A stretch of 36,590 nt of DNA, from contig CANQAK010000007.1 of the NCBI GenBank assembly GCA_947589495.1, forward strand, positions 1-36,590. Direction: 5' to 3'. The stretch's first letter is position 1, and the number at the start of each line of letters is the position of its first letter. This document shows, in pieces, positions 9,788 through 16,171 of the stretch. The position numbers were made by a program, and so were the translations under genes. The notes under the pieces were generated by a model that ran no database searches, was not told where the DNA came from, and saw nothing but the letters and a program-made list of their open reading frames with translations. The DNA comes from an uncultured Bacilli bacterium (GTDB lineage: Bacteria > Bacillota_I > Bacilli_A > RF39 > UBA660).

Positions 9788-9845
9788 TAGTATGTCAATA
9801 ATATTAAAAAGCAGTAGGAATTCTACTACTTAAATTTGAGATTCG

Positions 9846-10340
9846 TTAATCTATTTTACCAAGTAACCAATCTACAGAAACATTGAATTTTTTAGCAAAT
9901 TCGTAAATAAAAGTAGTTGATACTAAATATCTCCCTCTTTCATAGTCGCACCATACAGAAGGGGAAGTATTAAGAAATTTTGCTAATTTTGTTTGTGTAT
10001 AATTGTTTTCTTGACGAATTTGTCGAAGTCTTTTTCTTGTCCTCTCAATATCAATGGCCGGTTGGGAATTAATGTATTGTTTTTTATTGGTAAGCCCAAG
10101 TGTATAATCGATAGAGACATTAAAATAATTAGCAAAGTCATTTAACCTTTTTAAAGGAATGACATTAAATTTATTTTCAAGAACTGCATAAGTTGATCTT
10201 GATATTCCCATGGCTTCAGCAATTTCTTTTTGTTTTGTGTCGCAGGATTCCCGAATCTCTTTCATCCTTTCAATCATTTTTTCGCTGACCACCAAATTCA
10301 TTTTATTTGATTTCTGTGGCAAAACCCGAAAACGTTGCAA
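9846..10340 (-). CDS. Transcriptional regulator with two XRE/Cro-type HTH domains
   Basis: Up to 164 residues with two HTH_3 domains in tandem: the first around residues 24-80 (TKQKEIAEAMGISRSTYAVLE) and the second around 97-160 (YTQTKLAKFLNTSPSVWCDYERG), each ending in FNVSIDYTLG or FNVSVDWLLG. There is no sensor domain. The longest frame begins with TTG at 10340; ATGs at 10301 (residue 14) and 10277 (residue 22) are more likely starts, although none has a strong ribosome binding site. It sits between a divergent DGR target and the minus-strand surface-protein operon, so it could regulate either; this is inference. Confidence 0.85.
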   Translation of the reverse strand: MQRFRVLPQKSNKMNLVVSEKMIERMKEIRESCDTKQKEIAEAMGISRSTYAVLENKFNVIPLKRLNDFANYFNVSIDYTLGLTNKKQYINSQPAIDIERTRKRLRQIRQENNYTQTKLAKFLNTSPSVWCDYERGRYLVSTTFIYEFAKKFNVSVDWLLGKID

Positions 10341-10635
10341 ATGCCGAAATAAAGTGGTTTCTAGCTTATTTATTTTGTAAATTAGATGTTTTATTATTTA
10401 TATATAGTAGGTAATAAAATATGACAAAATTTTTAAAAAAAACATATAAAAAAATCCTACTTAATAAATAAGTATCTTAAAATTTTAATCAGTATTTACA
10501 ACTGTACAATTGATTGAGACTTTTATTGGGATATTTTTATGAACTAGATAATTAATTGCTAAGTATAATCTATAAAAAAATATATCATTATTTTATATTT
10601 AATGCAATGTTTATGAGTAAAGAAGGAGAGTTAAA
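10341..10635 (+). other. Intergenic region upstream of DGR target 1
   Basis: 295 bp with no ORF. A TATAAT at 10564-10569 lacks a good -35 box. The ribosome binding site AAGGAGAG precedes ATG 10636. Unlike targets 2 and 3, there is no G-run promoter here. Confidence 0.4.
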
Positions 10636-12237
10636 ATGAAAATTAAAAATCAAAAAGCTTATGTTATTATATCTTTTATTTTAGTAGTAGAAGTTATATG
10701 TGGCTTTTTAACCTACAAGATGGTTAGTAATAAAAAAGTTAAATTAGATAATGTTGTTCTAATTAATAATAAACAAGAGGAAAATACAGGTCAAATGTTT
10801 GCATTTATGCTTGAAACTAGTAAAGATAGTAATAAATATAATCAATCAGAGGAAAATACATGGCCTGGTAAAGGTTATTCTTTTAATCAAACAAAATCGG
10901 GATGTATGGATTCAGAAGGTCGAAAAATTGATGGAGAATTAAATTATATTGAAGAATCTAATACCGTTACTTTAAAATCTGCAACTACAGTTTTTTGCTA
11001 TTTATATTTTGATAATGAAGATGACTTGCCAGTAGTCGATAAAATAGAAAAAAGTGCAAGTACAGATACTACATTGACAGTAAAAGTTACTGCTCATGAT
11101 GATAATTTTAAAATTACAGAATATTATTATAAAATTGAAGATAAAGCAACAAGTATTGCTTTGACATCAACATTAGAAACAAATGATTTTGAAAAGGATA
11201 CTAGTAATACACATATTTTTAGTAATGTTAGCAAAGGAAAATCATATAATGTTTCTGTTTATGTAAAAGATGAAAAAGGAAATCAATCAGACACATTAAC
11301 TCAAGAAGTAAGAATGACTCCAGCAGCATTAGAAACTTTGAAAGGCAAATCAGACAGTGGATTAAGTGAAATTTTAGTCGGAGGAATGTATAGGTATCAA
11401 GGAACAGATGTAAATAACTATATATGCTTAAAAGAAGTAGGTCAAGCAAATTGTGAAGATAAAAGCGAAAACATGTATCGAATCATAGGAATCACCCCTG
11501 AAGGAAATATCAAAGTCATAAAACAAACAAAATATAATAAGGGAGGAACAACAACATTTAAATGGAATACAAACTATCATGATAACTCATCATCAAGTAG
11601 TGGTTATTGTGAGAAAAATGGTTGTCCAGAGTGGCCAGAAAGTGATATATATAAAGAATTAAATACAAATAACGATTCATTCTTAAGTAAATTGGCTAGT
11701 GATATACAGAACAAAATAGAAGATTGGGAATGGTATTATGGAGATATAGCATATGATTATGCAAATAAAACAGCAGAAGAAATATATAAAATAGAAATAG
11801 GCCAAGCAAATACACAATATTATGGAAAAACATCATCAAATACAAATTTAGTAACAGATCAAAAATGGCAAAAAATGAATAAAACAGCCAAAATAGGATT
11901 AATATATTTACATGATTATTATTACCAATCAACATCAAATAACTGTCATTATAATAACAATACATATACACAATGTAAAGAAGGAGGCTGGATGCACATA
12001 TCAAAAAATAATAGTTCATTATCTGGTAACGAGCAATATGAATGGACCATGTCGCGTATAGGTCGGCATAGTAGCTCAGGTCCTTACTTCTTTGCGTGGA
12101 GTGTGATTTCGAGCGGCAATGTCAACCACAACTACTTGAACGCTACGTTTGCGGTTCGCCCAGTCTTCTATCTGAAGTCTAATGTAGAATTAGAAGGAGA
12201 AGGAACAACAAAAAGTCCATTCTACATAAAAAGTTAG
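10636..12237 (+). CDS. DGR target protein 1: membrane-anchored variable lectin-like surface protein
   Basis: 533 residues. Single membrane anchor at about residues 8-28; an N-terminal module with MFAFMLE, SGCMD and CYLYFD (about 55-130) shared with targets 2 and 3; then an Ig/fibronectin-like stretch (about 135-230) absent from the other two. The C-terminal ~300 residues are the display domain: GGMYRYQGT, NMYRIIGITPEGNIKVIKQT, CPEWP-SDIYKELN, GLIYLHDYYYQ, and finally the variable segment ending AVRPVFYL and PFYI. The variable segment (bases 12051-12163) matches TR except at TR adenines. A C-type-lectin/FGE-like fold is expected for DGR targets; that is family knowledge, not proven here. ATG 10636 has a strong AAGGAGAG. 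Hairpin and terminator follow the stop. Confidence 0.85.
   Translation: MKIKNQKAYVIISFILVVEVICGFLTYKMVSNKKVKLDNVVLINNKQEENTGQMFAFMLETSKDSNKYNQSEENTWPGKGYSFNQTKSGCMDSEGRKIDGELNYIEESNTVTLKSATTVFCYLYFDNEDDLPVVDKIEKSASTDTTLTVKVTAHDDNFKITEYYYKIEDKATSIALTSTLETNDFEKDTSNTHIFSNVSKGKSYNVSVYVKDEKGNQSDTLTQEVRMTPAALETLKGKSDSGLSEILVGGMYRYQGTDVNNYICLKEVGQANCEDKSENMYRIIGITPEGNIKVIKQTKYNKGGTTTFKWNTNYHDNSSSSSGYCEKNGCPEWPESDIYKELNTNNDSFLSKLASDIQNKIEDWEWYYGDIAYDYANKTAEEIYKIEIGQANTQYYGKTSSNTNLVTDQKWQKMNKTAKIGLIYLHDYYYQSTSNNCHYNNNTYTQCKEGGWMHISKNNSSLSGNEQYEWTMSRIGRHSSSGPYFFAWSVISSGNVNHNYLNATFAVRPVFYLKSNVELEGEGTTKSPFYIKS
12051..12163 (+). repeat. DGR variable repeat VR1 (in target 1)
   Basis: 113 bp aligned without gaps to TR 12374-12486. 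Fifteen mismatches, every one at a TR adenine (to C, G or T); no other base differs. The 3' end GCGGTTCGCCCAG is identical to TR and is the candidate initiation-of-mutagenic-homing anchor; similarity stops just after it (VR continues TCTTCTAT, TR continues CCCACTAT). Confidence 0.95.
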
Positions 12238-12246
12238 AAAGATAAA

Positions 12247-12279
12247 ATCGCCCAGGGTGGCTTTTGGCGCCCAGGCGAT
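12247..12279 (+). other. GC-rich imperfect hairpin after target 1
   Basis: ATCGCC (12247-12252) pairs with GGCGAT (12274-12279), then after an internal loop GGGTG pairs with CGCCC around a T-rich loop. It lies 83 bp past the VR1 anchor and 9 bp past the stop codon. Known DGRs have a hairpin downstream of the VR that promotes retrohoming; equivalence is inference. It repeats the octamer TCGCCCAG found in the VR anchor. Confidence 0.5.
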
Positions 12280-12291
12280 AATAAAAAAATT

Positions 12292-12327
12292 AACCCTCAT
12301 TGATTTTAAGCAATGAGGGTTTTAAAA
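12292..12327 (+). terminator. Terminator of DGR target 1
   Basis: Perfect 11-bp stem AACCCTCATTG (12292-12302) / CAATGAGGGTT (12311-12321) with 8-nt loop and a short T-rich tail. It isolates the target mRNA from the TR unit. Confidence 0.75.
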
Positions 12328-12339
12328 TATTTGCATTAT

Positions 12340-12348
12340 TGATATAAT
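12340..12348 (+). promoter_or_regulatory. Extended -10 promoter for the TR RNA
   Basis: TGATATAAT is a TGn-TATAAT extended -10 box at 12340-12348, just after the terminator of target 1. The -35 region (12320-12325, TTTTAA) is weak. Transcription would start near 12355, about 20 nt before TR. Confidence 0.5.
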
Positions 12349-12373
12349 AAAAATAGGTAATCTTGAATAAGAA

Positions 12374-12486
12374 GTCGCGTATAGGTCGGAATAGTAGCTC
12401 AAGTACTAACTTCAATGCGTGGAATGTGAATTCGAACGGCAATGTCAACAACAACAACTTGAACAATACGAATGCGGTTCGCCCAG
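12374..12486 (+). repeat. DGR template repeat (TR)
   Basis: 113 bp, 37 of them adenine. Read in the VR frame it encodes an Asn-rich segment (SRIGRNSSSTNFNAW, then NGNVNNNNLNNTNAVRP), the typical signature of a TR in which AAC/AAT codons mark the diversifiable positions. No coding ORF uses it in place. Locally it is much richer in G and C than the flanking DNA. Confidence 0.95.
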
Positions 12487-12576
12487 CCCACTATAACTTG
12501 AAAGATAATATGGTTACGGCTATATTTTTGGGAAGATAGAGGACAAAGATTATCTAGGAATTTATTCCAAAGTGAA

Positions 12577-12627
12577 AACGGAGATGATATGTTTTACGAA
12601 ACAATCTATTAACTCCGTTATTTTTTT
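12577..12627 (+). terminator. Terminator of the TR RNA
   Basis: AACGGAG (12577-12583) pairs with CTCCGTT (12613-12619), an inner GTTT/AAAC stem lies in the loop, and a run of seven T follows (12621-12627). Confidence 0.65.
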
Positions 12628-12641
12628 GCAAGTAAACTTAG

Positions 12642-12671
12642 TTGCAGTACCATAATTTAGCATGCTATAAT
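12642..12671 (+). promoter_or_regulatory. Promoter of the MSL-avd-RT operon
   Basis: TTGCAG (12642-12647), 18-bp spacer, TATAAT (12666-12671). The leader to the first gene is about 85 nt. Confidence 0.6.
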
Positions 12672-12762
12672 ATTTATTAGGATAGGAAGTGATAAAGAAG
12701 AAGAAAATTAATAGATAGAATTATGAGACATGCGATAAAATAGATAGAAAGTAGTAATATAG

Positions 12763-13149
12763 GTGGTCAAAATAAAAAAAGAGTTAATTGAACTCAGAAA
12801 ATCTGGCAAATTTTATAATACTTTTGGTGATGATGCGATAATTTTACATTACCTAATGGGTTACAGAATAGTGGCTGAAAAGGGTGGCGTTGGTTTTCCT
12901 GAAACAGCATATAATAAAGTTATTAATGCTTTAGAAGATGCTGAAATATCATATGTTGTATATGAAAAAGAAGAAGTAATTGCAGAAAAAAACTTCAAGA
13001 AATTAAACGATTATAAAAATGTTTTAAAAAAAGGAATAAATGAATTATCGTTAGAAGAAAGATTTAATAAAATTGAAAAGAAAATTCGTGGGTTAAATCA
13101 AAAAGAATTAGACTATGTTCTTGAAGTAATAGAAAATGCAATATCATAG
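12763..13149 (+). CDS. DGR accessory protein with MutS domain-I-like fold (MSL-type)
   Basis: About 125-128 residues. The N-terminal half resembles the mismatch-binding domain I of MutS: LRKSGKFYNTFGDDA aligns with the MutS GDFYExFGEDA motif, and GVGFPETAYNKVINALEDAEISYVV with its later G-x-P...L...G-Y-x-V part. MutS-like (MSL) accessory genes have been described next to DGR RTs (from memory of that literature). The C-terminal half is charged and helical. The GTG at 12763 overlaps the apparent Shine-Dalgarno AGGTGG (12761-12766); the codon in the normal start position is ATA at 12772, so the true start is uncertain. It overlaps avd by 14 bp. Confidence 0.7.
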   Translation: MVKIKKELIELRKSGKFYNTFGDDAIILHYLMGYRIVAEKGGVGFPETAYNKVINALEDAEISYVVYEKEEVIAEKNFKKLNDYKNVLKKGINELSLEERFNKIEKKIRGLNQKELDYVLEVIENAIS

Positions 13150-13492
13150 TGAAAAATTCTTAATTGTTAAAAATATAAAAAAATTTATTTTAGGATTAGA
13201 AACATTATTAGTTAATTTTCCCAGAAAGGAATTTTTAACTAAAGATATGGTTTATAAAGATGCTTTAAAAATCCTGGAATTAATTTATGTAGCAAATGAA
13301 GTAGAAGATATAGTTGAAAAAAGAAAAATTCAAGTAAAAATATTAAGTAAAATTAATATGTTGGATTTTTATTTAGAAAGAGCTTATAAAAGAAAATATA
13401 TAAATGAAAAACAATGTTTAGCTAAATCAAATGAACTTGAACAAATTACTAAAATGATATATAAATGGATTAAAAATGAAAGAGTATGTTAA
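13136..13492 (+). CDS. avd: DGR accessory variability determinant (Avd-like four-helix-bundle protein)
   Basis: 118 residues, almost entirely helical with many Lys and Glu. The features NFPRKE (about 29-34), a long helix through KILELIYVANEV, then LSKINMLDFYLERAYKRKYINEKQ and a last helix ending MIYKWIK match the Avd/S23-ribosomal-like four-helix bundle. Avd forms a basic pentamer that binds the RT and TR RNA and is needed for mutagenic reverse transcription in the Bordetella phage DGR. It overlaps the gene before it by 14 bp and the RT gene after it by 17 bp, so translation is probably coupled. Position just upstream of the RT is the usual one. Confidence 0.88.
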   Translation: MQYHSEKFLIVKNIKKFILGLETLLVNFPRKEFLTKDMVYKDALKILELIYVANEVEDIVEKRKIQVKILSKINMLDFYLERAYKRKYINEKQCLAKSNELEQITKMIYKWIKNERVC

Positions 13493-14603
13493 TTTAGAAG
13501 TTTTATTAAATTTATTTGAATTAGAAATATCAAAAAATGTTAAAAATAAACATAAAGTATACATGTTTGAAAAAAATAAGTTTCAAAATATTAATAGAAT
13601 TATTAATGTATTAAGAACTAATAACTATAATGGTGGTAAATATAATATTTTTTTAATAAAAGAGCCAAAACATCGTATAGTAATGGCTTTAGATATTAGT
13701 GATAAAATAATTAATCATTTTATAGCAAGATATGTTTTAGAAAGAAAATTATCTAAATATTTAGATATACGTAATGTTGCAACTAGAAAAAATATGGGTA
13801 CAGATTATGGAATTAAATTATTAAAAAAATATTTAGAACTTAATAAAAAATATGATAATTTTTATATATTAAAATTAGATATAAGTAAATATTTTTATTC
13901 TATTGATCATGAAGTTTTAAAAAATATGATTAAAGATAAATTAGATGATGAAGAATTTAATATGGTAAGTATTATTTTAAATAGTACTAATCAAGAATAT
14001 ATTAATAAAAAAATTGCTAATATTAAAGAAAAATATCTAAATTTACATCCTGAATATAAAAAAGAAATGGATGCTTTACCATATTATTATGAGGGTAAAG
14101 GATTACCCATAGGAAATATGACAAGTCAATTTCTTTCAATATTTTATTTATATGAATTAGATCATTATATAGTTCATGATTTACATATTAAACATTATAT
14201 AAGATATATGGATGATTTTGTTTTAATTCATCATGATAAAAAAGTATTAGAAAATGCTAAAAAAGTTATTGAAGATATACTTAATAAAAAATATAAGTTG
14301 AAACTTAATGCAAAAAAGACTAAAATAGTTAACGCTAAAGAAGGATTTTCTTTTTTAGGATATACTTATAAAATAGTAAATAAAAAAACTATAGTTAAAT
14401 TAAAAAAAGAAGCATATGAAAAAATAAAAAAGAAAGTTAAAAAAGTATATTATATGTATGAATCTGGTTATTTAGATTTTAATAGTGCTTTTTGTTCAAT
14501 TATGTCTTATTGGTATAATAGAAAATATGGTAGTCAAATGAAAGTAAGAAGAGCCATTAATAAATATTGGTTTTATAAAGAACATCATGCGTGTAAAGAA
14601 TAG
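13476..14603 (+). CDS. DGR reverse transcriptase
   Basis: 375 residues. Motifs in order: EPKHRIVMALDISDKIINH (motif 1, about 63-81), RKNMGTDYG (motif 2, about 104-112), LKLDISKYFYSIDH (motif 3/A, first catalytic Asp), GLPIGNMTSQFLS (motif 4/B), YIRYMDDFVLI (motif 5/C with YMDD), LKLNAKKTKI (motif 6) and GFSFLGY (motif 7). Motif 4 ends in TSQ, not the SP of retroviral, group II intron and retron RTs; this (I/V/L)GxxxSQ form is diagnostic for DGR enzymes, whose low fidelity opposite template adenine creates the mutations. No maturase or endonuclease domain. Codon use is as AT-rich as the neighbours, so there is no sign of recent transfer. Confidence 0.96.
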   Translation: MKEYVNLEVLLNLFELEISKNVKNKHKVYMFEKNKFQNINRIINVLRTNNYNGGKYNIFLIKEPKHRIVMALDISDKIINHFIARYVLERKLSKYLDIRNVATRKNMGTDYGIKLLKKYLELNKKYDNFYILKLDISKYFYSIDHEVLKNMIKDKLDDEEFNMVSIILNSTNQEYINKKIANIKEKYLNLHPEYKKEMDALPYYYEGKGLPIGNMTSQFLSIFYLYELDHYIVHDLHIKHYIRYMDDFVLIHHDKKVLENAKKVIEDILNKKYKLKLNAKKTKIVNAKEGFSFLGYTYKIVNKKTIVKLKKEAYEKIKKKVKKVYYMYESGYLDFNSAFCSIMSYWYNRKYGSQMKVRRAINKYWFYKEHHACKE

Positions 14604-14874
14604 ATATGTATTTATTAAAAGAACTTTTCCTAATACAATAGTAATTTTTGAAAAAAATAATGAATATAAAAGTTATGGTCAAGATAAAGAATTATTAGAA
14701 TATATAAAATTTAAAAAGTTAAATAATTTAAATAAATTAAAAATTAATTATATTGTAGTTAGGAATATGACTATTGTAAAACATGAAATATTTGAAAATA
14801 GTATGTATCAAATCTATTATACAAGATTTAATTTATTTAAATTAGTTAATTTAATTCGTCAACGAAGACGTTAA
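14587..14874 (+). CDS. Small basic DGR-operon protein, possible second MutS domain-I-like accessory
   Basis: 95 residues, overlapping the end of the RT gene by 17 bp and so part of the same operon. Residues 8-40 (KRTFPNTIVIFEKNNEYKSY, then GQDKELLEYI) can be laid on the MutS start 'YPDxILLFRxGDFYExFGEDA', with GDFYE replaced by NNEYK. The C-terminus is basic (LIRQRRR), as expected for an RNA or DNA binder. No other family comes to mind. Whether it is a true MutS-I relative is inference; its translational coupling to the RT is directly seen. Confidence 0.6.
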   Translation: MRVKNRYVFIKRTFPNTIVIFEKNNEYKSYGQDKELLEYIKFKKLNNLNKLKINYIVVRNMTIVKHEIFENSMYQIYYTRFNLFKLVNLIRQRRR

Positions 14875-14879
14875 AATAG

Positions 14880-14923
14880 GCAAATCCTGGGCTAATCGCA
14901 GGCCTTGGGAAATTCTATCTATG
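14880..14923 (+). other. Structured GC-rich stretch before the DGR operon terminator
   Basis: The stretch CCTGGGCTAATCGCAGG and the following AGGCCTTGGG are strikingly GC-rich for this genome. AGGCCTT (about 14900-14906) can pair with AAGCCT (14925-14930), competing with the terminator arm GAAGCC. This resembles an antiterminator/terminator switch but lies at the 3' end of the operon. I do not match it to a known RNA family. Confidence 0.35.
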
Positions 14924-14954
14924 GAAGCCTCTTAAAAAGTGGGCTTCTTTTTTT
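14924..14954 (+). terminator. Terminator of the DGR operon
   Basis: GAAGCC (14924-14929) / GGCTTC (14942-14947) with a 12-nt loop and a run of seven T. Confidence 0.8.
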
Positions 14955-14977
14955 CAAAAAAAAATAATAAACCTTAG

Positions 14978-16093
14978 TTAAAATTTAACTGGTTTATTAT
15001 TAATTTCAAATTCTAAAGCATTACTATTAGTTATTAGATCATATATAGCAGCACATTTTAGTTCATATTCATATGTTTTAGATTTTCTATTTGGTGTTAA
15101 AGATACATTTATATCTTTTTTAATTTTATTTAAATATTTTTTACCTTTATTATTAAATCCTAAAATTTTTAAATATTCATATTTTAAATTTTGATTATCA
15201 ATTTTAGTAAATCCTACTAAAATATGAATAAGCATTCTTCTAAGTTTATTATAAGTATATCTTTTAGATTTAGTTTTTTCTAATAAATCTTCAACACTCG
15301 TACATTCATGTATGACTTTTTTAAGTCTATTTTCTATTCCTTCATCAACATCTAAATAAATACTTAAATCTTTTTCTGTAATAATTTTATATTTAATAGT
15401 TTTAAAATAATTTTCTAAAGAAATATCTTTTATAAATGGAATAGTCATACTTGGTACATATTTTTTAATATCCATTTTCTTTTTTAATTTTTCTCTTATA
15501 TTAGATGCACTTACGATTTTTTCATCTAAAGTAGTATCTAAATAATTATTTGTTCTTTTAATTGTCATAGCATTTATTTTATAATTATTAAGTTTTATAC
15601 TTTTTAAATAAGAAATTCCTAGTAAATCATTTGGTTCAAATTGAAAATCAATTTGAATAGCTTTAGCTAGTGCGGTTGGGTAATTTACCCCTTCATTTAA
15701 ATATTTTTTTACTAATGCATCATATTGATCTTTATTATTAATTGTATAATCAGTTATTTTATTTAAAGTTTCTAAATCATTGGATTCACTACCAAAAATA
15801 ACATAGTCACATTTTAATTCTTCTAAGTAAGTGATACTAGCATTAGCAAATACATCAGCACTTTGAGTTCCATAAACAAAGGGAAGTTCTACTACAATAT
15901 CTATATTATTTAAAAGAGCTAATTTAGTTTTATCTTCTTTAGAAATAATGGAAAGTTCTCCTCGTTCTAAAAAATAACCATTTAAAACTAAAATAATTAA
16001 TGAATCAGGAAATAATTCTTTTACTTTTTTTAAATGGTATAAATGTCCATTATGAAATGGATTATATTCACAAATTATGCCAATAACTTTCAT
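14978..16093 (-). CDS. tmcAL: tRNA(Met) cytidine acetate ligase
   Basis: 371 residues, close to B. subtilis TmcAL (YlbM). The N-terminus holds the nucleotidyltransferase signature GIICEYNPFHNGHLYHLKK (HxGH type, residues 5-23), followed by ERGELSIISKEDKTKLAL and VELPFVYGTQSADVFA. The enzyme activates acetate with ATP to make N4-acetylcytidine at the wobble base of elongator tRNA(Met). Its promoter leaves only about ten nucleotides before ATG 16093 and no clear Shine-Dalgarno, so translation may be nearly leaderless. It is convergent with the DGR operon and divergent from miaA, another tRNA modification gene. Confidence 0.93.
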   Translation of the reverse strand: MKVIGIICEYNPFHNGHLYHLKKVKELFPDSLIILVLNGYFLERGELSIISKEDKTKLALLNNIDIVVELPFVYGTQSADVFANASITYLEELKCDYVIFGSESNDLETLNKITDYTINNKDQYDALVKKYLNEGVNYPTALAKAIQIDFQFEPNDLLGISYLKSIKLNNYKINAMTIKRTNNYLDTTLDEKIVSASNIREKLKKKMDIKKYVPSMTIPFIKDISLENYFKTIKYKIITEKDLSIYLDVDEGIENRLKKVIHECTSVEDLLEKTKSKRYTYNKLRRMLIHILVGFTKIDNQNLKYEYLKILGFNNKGKKYLNKIKKDINVSLTPNRKSKTYEYELKCAAIYDLITNSNALEFEINNKPVKF

Positions 16094-16109
16094 ATTAAAT
16101 CACGAATTT

Positions 16110-16138
16110 AATATAACAATTTATCTTGTTATTGTCAA
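16110..16138 (-). promoter_or_regulatory. Promoter of tmcAL
   Basis: Minus strand TTGACA (16138-16133), 17-bp spacer, TATATT (16115-16110). It interleaves with the miaA promoter on the other strand. Confidence 0.65.
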
Positions 16139-16154
16139 TTTCCTAATATATAAT
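16126..16154 (+). promoter_or_regulatory. Promoter of miaA
   Basis: TTGTTA (16126-16131), 17-bp spacer, TATAAT (16149-16154). Its -35 box is one base from the tmcAL -35 box, so the two promoters compete for polymerase. Confidence 0.6.
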
Positions 16155-16171
16155 AATTAAAGGTGGTTTAA

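Larger units (their letters stand above)
12355..12627 (+). ncRNA. Predicted DGR template (TR) RNA, about 270 nt
   Basis: Bounded by the extended -10 box at 12340-12348 and the terminator at 12577-12627. It contains TR plus about 90 nt of 3' flank holding a 7-bp inverted repeat (AGATAAT / ATTATCT). In characterised DGRs the TR-containing RNA is the template and its 3' flank binds RT-Avd and primes cDNA synthesis, so this flank is the likely functional scaffold. The ends are predicted, not mapped. Confidence 0.5.

Noticed and set aside
12374-12486. TR taken as a truncated coding copy of target 1
   Set aside because: It has no start codon or ribosome binding site, similarity ends sharply at both ends of the 113 bp, and mismatches to VR1 are adenine-only, so it is a template and not a gene fragment.
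13476-14603. Group II intron or retron RT
   Set aside because: Motif 4 reads GxxxSQ, no maturase, HNH domain, intron ribozyme or msr/msd is visible, and TR/VR plus Avd are present.
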